Positions 42,411 through 52,760 of a DNA stretch of 64,000 nt are shown here, one piece after another (position 1 is the first letter of the stretch; each line of letters begins with the position of its first letter). The stretch spans positions 1-64,000 of the forward strand of contig NC_067396.1 in NCBI RefSeq assembly GCF_000165395.2, read 5' to 3'. Position numbers and translations under genes: made by a program. Below the pieces are notes generated by a model. It was given only the letters and a program-made list of their open reading frames with translations. It was not told the DNA's origin and ran no database searches. Origin of the DNA: Babesia bovis T2Bo (taxonomy: Eukaryota; Apicomplexa; Aconoidasida; Piroplasmida; Babesiidae).

Positions 42411-43698
42411 TTATATGTTTGCGTTAGGGAAGTATGCTTTCTTGAGGGTCAATTTTGCCTCTTTGCTAAGGAATGACTTTTCTAATGCCCATGTATTCAT
42501 CTTAACGAAATCTGCATATCCAAATCCTAAATGGGTGAACAGCAGATCATATTCCTCTGTATATTTGTTACGACATGCTTATGAACTAACCGTGTAGGCT
42601 GTTGGTCATCATCATAGGATCATCGGTATTGATACACACCTTAACACCAGCATCATATATCTTCCTAATTGGGTGATCCGACATATTAATTGATGGGTTG
42701 GTAATCCAATTCGACTTTGGACAAACCTCTAGTATAACATCCTCATCTATCAACCTCTTCATCATTTCGGGTGATTTGGCACATTCAATACCATGACCTA
42801 TACGTTTGGCACCAAAGTCAAGAGCCATTGCCAAACGTTCATTACAATCAGGTGGCGTTTCTCCTGCATGAAGAGTGAGATTAACGCCGGCATCTACAAG
42901 ACGCTTGAATTGATCCGCAAATGGTGCAAAGTCGGCAGGATATCCCGCATTGTCAAAACCAATAAATTTGTCACGATGCTTGAAAAAGTAATCAACTGAT
43001 TCTGAAAACGGGAACTGATCATGGATACCTATCTCACCAATATATATTGCTCCAACCTGTAAGCTACATATGGCCACAACAACAAATTACCTCGAATGGT
43101 GTCTTTATTTGTTTTTTAGCTTGCTCCATACCAGACAGAACATCATTAACCACCTCATCATACGAATAACCACATCCTTCGGCAAGGTAAGCCGGGGAAA
43201 ACCTGAACTCCAATCCCCTAGACAATATTACAATATGACAGAATACTCACACTACACCTTCCCTGTATTTAGCAAGAATAGCTTCCTTAGATGAGCGTTC
43301 GAGGATTTTTGAATTGTTTGCAAAAACCTACTGTTAGTTAGAAGAGATAAAAACACTTACTTTACATATCATACGTGTCTTATCGATGAATTCCACTAAA
43401 TCCTTAATTTTGTAATTACATATAATATTTTGCAAGATATCTTGTTCGGTTAGACGATCATTTTCATCCGCATAATCGTTATATATCTAGAATCATTTTC
43501 ACGAGGTTAAAGAGAACATACGTCAATTAACTTATTAACAGGGCATGCAATGTCTCCATGCATATGAAGCTCCATCTTTGGCATCTTCTTCCATATAGAT
43601 TTCCGCTCCCATTCTCCCATCTTCTGGAGTTCGGCGTTAGTGGGATATACATCCATTGTTTTCAACATTGTTGGAATCAAAGTATTCAAATGAATCAA
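42411..43698 (-). CDS. ADA: Adenosine deaminase
   Basis: Multi-exon gene with introns of about 30-45 bases. Exon 1 (43,698-43,522) contains KMELHMHGDIA, the metal-binding His-x-His motif. Later exons give FRFSPAYLAEGCGYSYDEV, then IGEIGIHDQF, FIGFDNAGYP, NLTLHAGE (catalytic His and Glu), KRIGHGIE, ILEVCPKSN and VKVCINTDDP (metal-binding Asp and neighbour). The last exon is EEYDLLFTHLGFGYADFVKM to FPNANI-stop at 42,411. The enzyme converts adenosine to inosine in purine salvage, essential in parasites that cannot make purines de novo. The WKKMPKMELH context and the GFD motif are as in the apicomplexan form, where Plasmodium ADA also accepts methylthioadenosine; that substrate is not proven here. 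All catalytic motifs are present. Confidence 0.93.
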
Positions 43699-44268
43699 AA
43701 TGTTAAACGATTTATGTTCGTAAAAATTTGCAACTCTACATCAACTTATTAGAAGTAACACAGGAATGTAAATGATATCAGGAAGATCAGCCACACACGT
43801 GGAGTATCATAAATGCTTTCCTGAAAAAAGAAAAAATCATTCATTTAACCGTATACAGGGGATATTCGGATTCATTTCCCTCCTATTTGAACACACTATA
43901 TTATTGAAATGATGTTTGGTTGGGTTTATGCTGTGACGATTCCGATGCATCCTCCCATGGTTACATATATGCACAGGTGTAATCTAAAAGGCGAAGGGTT
44001 ATATAAAGACCACTAGAATGGAATAATAAATGGTTATGATCTATGTTGGTTCGCAGATGTGGTATAATATGAATAGAAAAAATATTTAAAAGTGGCAAAC
44101 CAAAAGTGTGAAATGCCACAAGCAGGGTCACACATGGAAACCGCACTCAGTGATTATCAAGGAAGTTGAAATAGAACATATAATCCCTTTTATTTTAGAA
44201 ATAAACGATATACCCCAGGAATCCTCTGAGACACACCATAGACAGGCAATGTGTTAATCATATCAAAT
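43699..44268. other. Divergent spacer ADA / proteasome alpha-5
   Basis: A 570-base A+T-rich stretch between two divergently transcribed genes. No further gene is supported; it probably contains both promoters. Confidence 0.45.
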
Positions 44269-45124
44269 ATGTTTACAGCTAGGTAAGATTGCAAAGCAAG
44301 AAACCAATTTTATTCAGGAACGAATATGATAGGGGTGTAAATACCTTTTCTCCCGAGGGGAGAATCTTTCAGGTGGAATATGCCCTAGGGGCCATTAAAC
44401 TTGGAAGTACAGCACTTGCAATCGCAACTAAAGAAGGCGTCATTTTTGCGTCTGAACACCGTGTAAATTCACCGCTAATGGAATCGGTTTCATTGGAAAA
44501 AATAATGGAAATCGACACTCACATCGGATGCACAATGAGTGGTCTAATTGCAGACGCTCGCACGCTAATTGACCATGGCCGCTTGGAGTGTGCAAACCAT
44601 AGATTTGTATACAATGAACCTTTGGCTATAAGGTCCTGTGTTGAGTCAATAGCGGATATGGCTCTCGACTTCTCAGGTAGTGCTTTTTTCCAGAGCCGTT
44701 ATTTTATGTAGATATATTTGATACAAGAAAAAAGAAAACCATGAGTAGACCTTTTGGTGTTGCGCTACTGGTAGGCGGAATCGACATAGATGGCCCCTCT
44801 ATTTGGTGTGTCGACCCCTCTGGGACCAGTATCAAATATAAAGCATCGGCAATAGGTTCTGCTCAGGAAGGTGCGGAATCCGTACTACAAGAAAGATATA
44901 GAGATGATATGAGTTTCAGAGGTGAGTAAAAGGGGAATGTGTGAACATATATAGATGCCGAGCTGCTTGTACTGGAAGTACTCCGCCAGGTTATGAAAGA
45001 TCAGATGACGACTAAAAACATTGAAATGGCTCGCATAAAAATTCATGACAGACAATTCAGGGAATATACAGAGGATGAAATTGGTGAAATTATTCAAGAT
45101 TTACCACAAATGGAGAATATGTAA
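44269..45124 (+). CDS. PSMA5: 20S proteasome subunit alpha type 5
   Basis: Four exons (44,269-44,282; 44,318-44,676; 44,712-44,921; 44,955-45,124) with introns of 35, 35 and 33 bases give exactly 250 residues. The tiny first exon encodes MFTA and the splice creates the expected [16 protein letters not shown] start. [20 protein letters not shown] is the proteasome alpha signature, followed by [20 protein letters not shown] and, after intron 2, [13 protein letters not shown] and [12 protein letters not shown]. Alpha-5 is a non-catalytic subunit of the outer ring that gates substrate entry. Length equals the family norm and no residue of note is missing. An insertion of Lys residues (TRKKKTM) lies before MSRPFG. 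Confidence 0.96.
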
Positions 45125-45201
45125 TCCTAATAATAGTACAATGAGACACAAATGAGACACGATTAATGTGCCGAGCCAAACATACCGTATCACATAATAA
45201 A

Positions 45202-45504
45202 ATGGGCTGCTGTATTAGTAGGGCGCCAAAATTAAATAAAGGCGAATCTCTTTCAGTGGCGGCAAAGGATAATTATAGCGTAAAACCGTAAGTTTTTTCT
45301 GGGTTTTCAGGGATATGGCCGTTCACCACACGTTCATTATTCACATTTCTTACAATCACGTATAAAAGTTTTAACTAACTGTTTACTGTTTCGTCAAATA
45401 TATACTAACATCCAATAAGAATTATTTGTTGCATACAGACATGATTTATGGTTCACTCCTGTATTATATGCAATCACAAGGGGAAACATTGTCAGACCAT
45501 GCGG

Positions 45505-45545
<41 letters not shown>

Positions 45546-47493
45546 AATATATCTTTCATGCGTAACGCTGTTTCATGATGCCTTTAATATATGCTTTACA
45601 GAAAACCTGGAGACATATCACCACGAGCTACTGAAGACGTCGAGATAAAACAGCAGGTCGTTAAAGAGGAGCTGCCATCTAACGTAAAGGTGATAAATGT
45701 GAAGAGTCCAGTGAATAAAAACAATGCGGACAAGGTGCAACGCCGAGTTATCGCTGTATCGTCAACGTTTGGCGATATACCAATACGCAAATCAAATAAC
45801 ATATCAGAAAAGGGTTGGTGGGAACGGGATGAACCTGATGAATTAAAAAACACGATTAAGAAACCGAGTGATGTGGAGAAGAATATGCTTCATGGAGAAC
45901 CCATAGATAATCGTGTTAGATCAAACGCGGCTGTTATAGAGGAACGGCCCATCGCTTTTAAAGACAGAAGCGTGAGATCTACATATACGATATCAGATGA
46001 AATAGTTAAACCTGCACACACAACACACTCAATAACCAATACTCCATCATCATCATCATTAAAGACGGAAGGGAGGATTGATACAAATGAACAGACGGTA
46101 GAATCTAATCACGCAACTTTTCGTATACAGACATCTCCAAAAGAGTTGTATCATACGACAAGAGATGATATCGAATTATCAAAGGGTAGAGATGATTTTA
46201 ACGTTGAAATAAAGGACTCGTCTTCAACCACTCCTCGTGGATGTGACAATGATTCATTTTCCGTGCGAAAAAATTCAGATATACGTGGGACCGATTCAGT
46301 ATCCCACTTAATAGTTAACAAGATGTCACATATGACCAGTGGAAGCCATACCCCTGTGACGCCGGTAGGGCACAACGGATCAAATACTCCACCACGTAGA
46401 GATATCATGAATAACGAGACAGAAGCCGAAATAAAAAGATCTATAGAGCGGATAATAGATGAAGGAATAACGGCTGAATCATCAATGGGAATAGAACCTA
46501 CGGAGGATTGGAATAAAGATAGTCGCAATGTTAACGTTGTTGCAAGAGGCAAAACTTTCACTTCTGCTGCAGATGAAGTTGATACCGCTAGCTTAAAACC
46601 AGTAAGACCCAGAGCAAGACCTGTACCTCTGAGAAGGGGCACTACAAGAATACCACCTAAACGCAGGGTAGGAATTTATAACAGACCATTTAATATAACA
46701 TAGGTGGAAACAGCGAAACCCACAGGAGCATCAGCATCAAAATTATTAGAAAAAACTGTAAACTTAAGTGAGCTGAAGTGGAATGAGATAATCAAATGCC
46801 ATACGGAAATATGCAATATAACTGACAAGCATCCGGAGCTATTTTCGGAATGCGATCCCGACTCATTGATTATGGCTGTGCGTGCCATTGTATCCCACGC
46901 CAATAGTGGGAGATCAAACCTATCAAATAGCGGTATTGTATGCTTAGGCCACTTATATAAGTCGTTGGGAACCACTCTAGGCCAACTACTACCCGGTGTT
47001 TTAGATATATGTGTAAGGAAGGCAGCTTCTGGATCACCAGAATTCATTTGTGCCTCGGCGAACCTTACATTGAGCAAAATATGCCTTTCTAGTTCAGCAG
47101 CTAAAGTGTCTGCGATACTCTTGAAGCTATACAAGACGTAAGTATGATTAGACGGTATCTACATCACGATACAGAAATAAATCGGCTCACCTTACAATCC
47201 TAAATTGTATGATCATTTTGCTGGATAGTATCGGTCCTAATACAACGCAGCTCAAACATTTAGAAGATATCGTTGACATGTGCCTTTCTTCACTGAAGGC
47301 TGGGAGCATAACTTTAAGAAATGCTGCAAAAATATTGATTGCTTTAATCAACGATCAAAAAGATATAATAAAATTATTGGGTAAAATGCGCAGAGGACCA
47401 GATGCCGTTCGATTGGTGACCACGGCTCTAAGGAAGTACAATTACGAAGAGAAACTTAAGTATCTACAGCGCTTGACATCGGAGGCAATTTGA
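45202..47493 (+). CDS. N-terminally acylated TOG-domain-like protein
   Basis: My gene model joins 45,202-45,287, 45,602-46,667, 46,704-47,137 and 47,175-47,493 into 634 residues; the frame holds through every junction. The start MGCCISRAPK has Gly2, Cys3 and Cys4, a typical N-myristoyl plus palmitoyl signal. Residues about 30-370 are disordered, rich in Ser/Thr/Asn/Asp, and end in a basic Pro/Arg stretch (KPVRPRARPVPLRRG). The C-terminal 250 residues are helical-repeat, with ELKWNEIIKCHTEICNIT, IVCLGHLYKSLGTTLGQLLP and FICASANLTLSKIC; this resembles the TOG/HEAT domain of TOGARAM/CLASP tubulin-binding proteins. A membrane-anchored tubulin binder is the inference. Intron 1 (314 bases) contains an (TA)18 run. 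A 36-base in-frame intron at 46,668-46,703 ends in TAG, so without splicing the gene appears split in two. Confidence 0.75.
45506..45541. repeat. (TA)18 microsatellite
   Basis: A pure TA run of 36 bases inside the first intron of the acylated TOG-domain gene. Confidence 0.95.
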
Positions 47494-50355
47494 TAATGCA
47501 ATATGCGTTTGATTGAAGTGGTAAGGCATATTCTATTAATTCATATTCAGAGGCTGATGAGAATATACGCAACACTGTCATTGGATGAGTTTCCCACGCA
47601 TCACAGGGATTCATGCCGTTAACAGCAATTTACCCATAACTACCCATCACCTTATGTGGCAGAGTTGATGTCGGCAATAATAATCCCACACATAATACAT
47701 TCGATGTTAGTTCCGCTCATTTATGTCCCACCGCTTCCTGCACTGGATAAATTTGTGGCCTTAACATTTTGAACAATGGATACTTAAATATTACATATTT
47801 ATGTAGATTTAGGTGTCTAATGTAAACACAGCACAATGCAATCCCAAACCATTCATAACGCGGATCCATTAATCGAAAAAGATGAATCATGTATACCTTA
47901 TATGCGTTTACATGCAGATCTTTTTCAGCATTTCCTTTGGAATTAGATTGATCTTTAGGGAACTAAATAAGCAAATGAAATGATAAATGATAAATAATAA
48001 AACAAAACTTTGTTTTTGATTTCATCAAAAATTGTCACCTGAATTATTATCATACTTCATATATGCTCTCAACGTCGTTAGAATTCAATACTTTAGTTTA
48101 ACATTGTATTGAGAACATTACTCTAAGATATCCATTTTTACGTCATCATCGAGGACATTTGAACAAAATCTTCATGGGAAGTAACTGTAACTTGGTATGA
48201 AATTCACATCTCCCATCCCATATCCCTCAGTTCGGGTAAAATGAATACCATTTTTGAACCTCCGGAAATCCTACAATGTTTACTACGTCACCAAGATATC
48301 AACACTGAGGACAGATTTATTCACCATTAAATAATTCAGCAATTGACTAACAAATTGATTTCCACTGCGCTTGGAAATCACAATCTTTTTGGTGCTATAT
48401 CCACAGTCGCTTGTTAGACATGGGAGCAACGCCTTTGTGAACAATACCCAAGATCTATTTGAATTATACATTATGTGCAATGTTATTGGTAGCATGGCTA
48501 ATTCATTTGCGTTTATATTATTGGTCATTGTTGTTTTTCAATGTATGTTTGACGCTTGCGCAGGGCGTAAAATAGCATAACTAGATCATCCCTTTTTGAA
48601 ATGAATTGATGATAGGCGAACGTGGTTTGAGTCATAATGGGTAATACGTCTTTGCAACAATCGAATTCTACCAAAGTATATACTATGTAAGGTGTCCAGC
48701 GGTTTAACCTCGGATATTTTTGTAATTTACGAGATAAAAAACGTATATTTAGTCCCGTGATTTGGGTTACTTTGTCTATGATCAAACCTTGTGCGACATT
48801 GGGAAATTTGTAAATATCGAATCCTTCAATACGTTTTTACATATGAAAACATGTTTCATTGTACATGGATTGATCTTAGAGACATTCTTAATAGTCGATT
48901 CAATACAATTAAGACTTCATTGGGTAAACAAATGATAGAAATAATGTTGATTTTGTGCGCCATGCATATAAAAAAATTTTATCGATAATGCATAAAATCA
49001 TAGCCATACAGAACATAGGACATACAGTTTCTTCATTCGGTCCATAGTTCCTAATTATCTGTTTTATAAAACAATATTTGACTGAATGGGATTTTGAAAG
49101 TTCCAATATTAACACGACTAACGATCATGTGGTATTCTACGATACTGGGATAATCCACTAACAATCATGGAGAATATGGGCCATCCATAAATTATACAGT
49201 AGCTAGATGATAGGACAGTACAGCCAATTTGTCGAGAATCACAAATTTTAAAAATTCGTTCAGTTGTAAGACAGTATTTACTCATACTGAAAGCCGAGAC
49301 ACAACGGTATCAATCAAAATTGTCGAATTTACGGCAACTCAGAGTGCCGATAATTCATGGTGTTTGATTGACTTAACCAAAACGTAAAATTAATAGTGAA
49401 CTTGCTCAATTGCACGTCTCCCATCCACCTATCTGTGGATACACAGGACAATTTGCTTCCAATCATTGATAGGATAATGCTCCATCTACGCTAGTAATTG
49501 CAATCTAATAAATGGATCTAACAGCTTCATCACTTCTATTATACCATTTAAAAGTCTATAAAGTTACATCATCTCCGTGAAGTATACAACAATTAAAGTA
49601 TATGTTCACTATTATATATATAAGCCCAAATTGCCACTCTTTATAACATGACAGAGGTTTTCTAAAAATGTCTGAATATAGTAATCTTAGATAATCATAG
49701 AAGATCTTAATCATAATAACCGTTCGAAGTTAAGCATAAAAATATGCCAGGATCGCGCCAACAAATGGCGAATTAGATGGTATCCATGAGTGTTCACCCA
49801 TGATACCGTTTTAAATCACAATCATTCAAAAATAGCCATATAGTAATTGATTAAGATATAAAGAATATACAGAAGCACACGAAGGTGAAATGGGTCATAT
49901 ACGTTACCAGGAGAACACCATTTAGGCTTTTGCTTACACAATTTAATGCCATTGACTGCCAATACACAAATAGATTTTACTACTTCCACATAGAACAAGA
50001 TGTGTAGCACTATTATCTTTCATTGAAGAATAATTATTTTACACATCATACATGTCATTGACTTTTGCTAAAAGGCATCCAACATAGCGCTTAAATATAA
50101 TAAATATTTATAAAATTCTATCAATAAATCCAGTAATTCTATATAGGCGTCGAGCGTTGAATTTGGCACGCTTGTGGATGGTTGTACAATTTAACCACAA
50201 GACAAGTTATGCGGAATGAAGGATAGTTAACCATCCGTTTGGTATAATAGGGATCAATGTATGCATGAAACACATATTTATTGGATCGTAGAAAACAGTG
50301 TAGCAGAGGATTTAGACGCAGTTCGGCGATTATATCATGCTTTCTATTCTCTACA
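47494..50355. other. Long A+T-rich interval with at most one poorly resolved gene
   Basis: Almost 2.9 kb. Apart from the possible minus-strand multi-exon gene listed separately (48,283-49,115) and a hairpin-rich stretch at 49,700-49,815, I find no supported coding region or repeat. Confidence 0.4.
48283..49115 (-). CDS. Possible multi-exon gene, helical-repeat like
   Basis: Three minus-strand frames (49,115-48,909; 48,785-48,525; 48,528-48,283) have protein-like composition: YCFIKQIIRNYGPNEETVCP, SKRDDLVMLFYALRKRQTYI, and ANELAMLPITLHIMYNSNRS with STKKIVISKRSGNQFVSQLL. Segments of about 35 residues with L-x(2)-ALRK-like ends recall the helical repeats of RAP proteins, but no RAP domain or other signature is visible, and I could not define the splice sites. 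It may be a degraded or fast-evolving gene, or chance. Confidence 0.3.
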
Positions 50356-51990
50356 ATGGAGGCGTATAATGCCTTGACATCTCATATGGAAGAGAATAAA
50401 CACTTAGGATTTAATGTACACGCTTATGAATTTGGCAATGAAAACCATACTGAACACGAACGTGATCATATTCGACCAATTTCTTATAATTCAGATCGTA
50501 ATACAGTATCTAACACATGTAATACTGACATAAAATGCGTATCTAACGACGGATTACACAGCATACGGGATACAGACTCATATAAGCATGAAATTAATGA
50601 CGACAAAATAAATGTAATACGCATGAGGGCAGAAGCAACTAATCGGTCACAAATTAGCAGTTTGGCATCGATGCTCAGTGAAAAACATAATCCCAATGAC
50701 AGATTTGTTTACAATCACATAAAAGTGACGGAAGAAGGTGGATCAAAAAACAGGCATCATAGGTTGGATAATAACCGGACACGTTACCCACCGACGCCGG
50801 ATACATTGAATTTCGTTGACGATGAGCAATGCATATCTACCGTATATACTATAGTTGCTCTTGGGTTTATGCTACTCGCTTTGCTTGTCCCGGCAATTTT
50901 CCACGTCTGCTGTCAGTTCAGATTGTATGGGAGCCTGTCGCAGATATATGAACGTATGAAAAATCCTGAAACAAGCAAAATTGGGGGTGCTTATATACAG
51001 AAAGGAGCTCAAGTTTTAGTTGATCACATAAGAGAATTCGAAAACTTTTTTTTCATTGGGATATTTCTATATCTGTGCATTCAAATAATCGGTTTTTATG
51101 TGACCCAGACGCGTATTCGCTTCTACCTGTGGCGTCTATGTTTGCTCTCTGTCGAACTGTCAAAGCACGAATTTTTATACGGAAGCAAACAACGTGCTGT
51201 AGAACACTTTTCGGACTATGGAAAGCGCATATATCGTGGTCAGCCACAAGCCTGCCGACAAACGGAAAAAAGTTTGGTGAAAGCCTTCGACGAGGCCTCG
51301 TCAAAATTTGACAACTACCACGTGGACGACATATGGAATAGAATAACATTCCTAAGATGTCGAATGATGTTATTGCGGATATACATCCCAATATTCATAC
51401 ATGCGGCCATATCAATTGGAACAGCTGCATTTGTCTATGATAGGCGATTTAGGATGTACCACAGGGTACCATTGGCCCACCCTGACATTATATCTAATCT
51501 TTATTGGTATGCTGCTATACAATATGAGGGATTCTGGTGCATTTTAGCCATGTTTATGATTAACATAGTCACGTGGCTATATCTCTGCAACATAAATCGC
51601 CACAAGATCCTATTTGGGTTGCTTGAAGAAGCACAAAGTCAGATAAGGGCGATAATTTTGGATTTTAGCAACAAGCTAGCGAAGGATATTTGGGATAACC
51701 AAATGTTGCTATTTTCTTCTACCATATATGCAATGGATTCGAACAAATCCAACCATCAGGCATCGTATGCTCCCGTGAGGCTAGAGACTTTGAGCAGCCA
51801 AATAAACTTCGGAAATATTGCTTCCAGTGATATAAAACGCCCTTGTCTTTGTCATTTTTTGTGTCTACCAGATATGGAAGACACCACTCAAGATGTACCA
51901 TCCTTTATCGGAAGATCTCCATTTGAAGAATTGCATATCCCTCTTCTGGAACCAGGATTTCAAGATACACATAGAGGAGACATCGTATAA
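50356..51990 (+). CDS. Four-TM membrane protein, family unknown
   Basis: I chose ATG 50,356 (MEAYNALTSHMEENKH); the frame is open a little further upstream without an ATG. The 544-residue product has a hydrophilic N-terminal 155 residues, then hydrophobic helices at about residues 161-183, 231-250, 343-361 and 392-413. A long hydrophilic segment between helices 2 and 3 (residues 255-340) contains RQTEKSLVKAFDEASSKFDN. The C-terminal region after helix 4 begins with a helical stretch (HKILFGLLEEAQSQIRAIIL) and later has a Cys pair (CLCHFLCLP). I do not recognise a family. It is single exon, unlike most neighbours. Confidence 0.78.
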   Translation: MEAYNALTSHMEENKHLGFNVHAYEFGNENHTEHERDHIRPISYNSDRNTVSNTCNTDIKCVSNDGLHSIRDTDSYKHEINDDKINVIRMRAEATNRSQISSLASMLSEKHNPNDRFVYNHIKVTEEGGSKNRHHRLDNNRTRYPPTPDTLNFVDDEQCISTVYTIVALGFMLLALLVPAIFHVCCQFRLYGSLSQIYERMKNPETSKIGGAYIQKGAQVLVDHIREFENFFFIGIFLYLCIQIIGFYVTQTRIRFYLWRLCLLSVELSKHEFLYGSKQRAVEHFSDYGKRIYRGQPQACRQTEKSLVKAFDEASSKFDNYHVDDIWNRITFLRCRMMLLRIYIPIFIHAAISIGTAAFVYDRRFRMYHRVPLAHPDIISNLYWYAAIQYEGFWCILAMFMINIVTWLYLCNINRHKILFGLLEEAQSQIRAIILDFSNKLAKDIWDNQMLLFSSTIYAMDSNKSNHQASYAPVRLETLSSQINFGNIASSDIKRPCLCHFLCLPDMEDTTQDVPSFIGRSPFEELHIPLLEPGFQDTHRGDIV

Positions 51991-52760
51991 CTGTAAAAAT
52001 GCATTTATCTATTTAATTATCGTATCGATTAGGTAAATTTATATAGAACAGTTGAGATGAAGCCATTCTACCATTGTGCTATTCTATTCATCCCATGCGA
52101 TTTTCCACTGCCCCTCTTGTATTAACCAGTCGGTTATAAATTTTGTCGAAGGGATTGAACCTCCCGTAATCATAGGCACGTTGAATCCTTGCTATTAAAG
52201 GCTTCATGTTTGTAGATTTTCCTGTAAACCTTGCATACTTAATGGAATGTTGAGAGGGTGGAGTACTCTTGGTTTTATTTCCTGCAATGCTTGTTTGGTA
52301 AAATACACTGCATAAGATGTGAAACAACATACACTAGACTAACACATGTCTATTCACGCGCGGGTCATACTTCCTTAGTGCCATTCGATGCCTTGATTTC
52401 AGCGGAGAAATATGTGTCAAATATACATAACCACTGTTTACACAACTATTCAATCGAACAAGTTGCCGTTTGCTGTTACAGCGGTAAAATATTCTGCTGA
52501 GCAACAACATCGAGTCCTATCTGTACAAGTAAATCAGAAGTATTCCACTTAATCAACTGCATACCTCATTTAAAATACCGTGATATATAAGAATTCATAA
52601 CATTAGTTGAATTATCAGTTAATCAAACAGTCCTTCTGTTGTTTGTGCTATGTGCAAGACAACGACTCGATTGAAGCACTCTAGGATTACACATATGATA
52701 TTATTGCATTTTCCCTACAACCGTGATGCGTGATTTACTTACCCTGAACGTACTTTTACG
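51991..52760. other. Intergenic, no gene seen
   Basis: About 770 bases between two plus-strand genes. Frames at 52,088-52,330 (minus) and 52,258-52,500 (plus) overlap each other and show no recognisable features. It is likely the promoter region of the SUN-like gene. Confidence 0.45.

Noticed and set aside
46151..46642. Minus-strand frame opposite the TOG-domain gene
   Set aside because: Mirror of a disordered Ser/Thr/Asp-rich coding region; no independent evidence.
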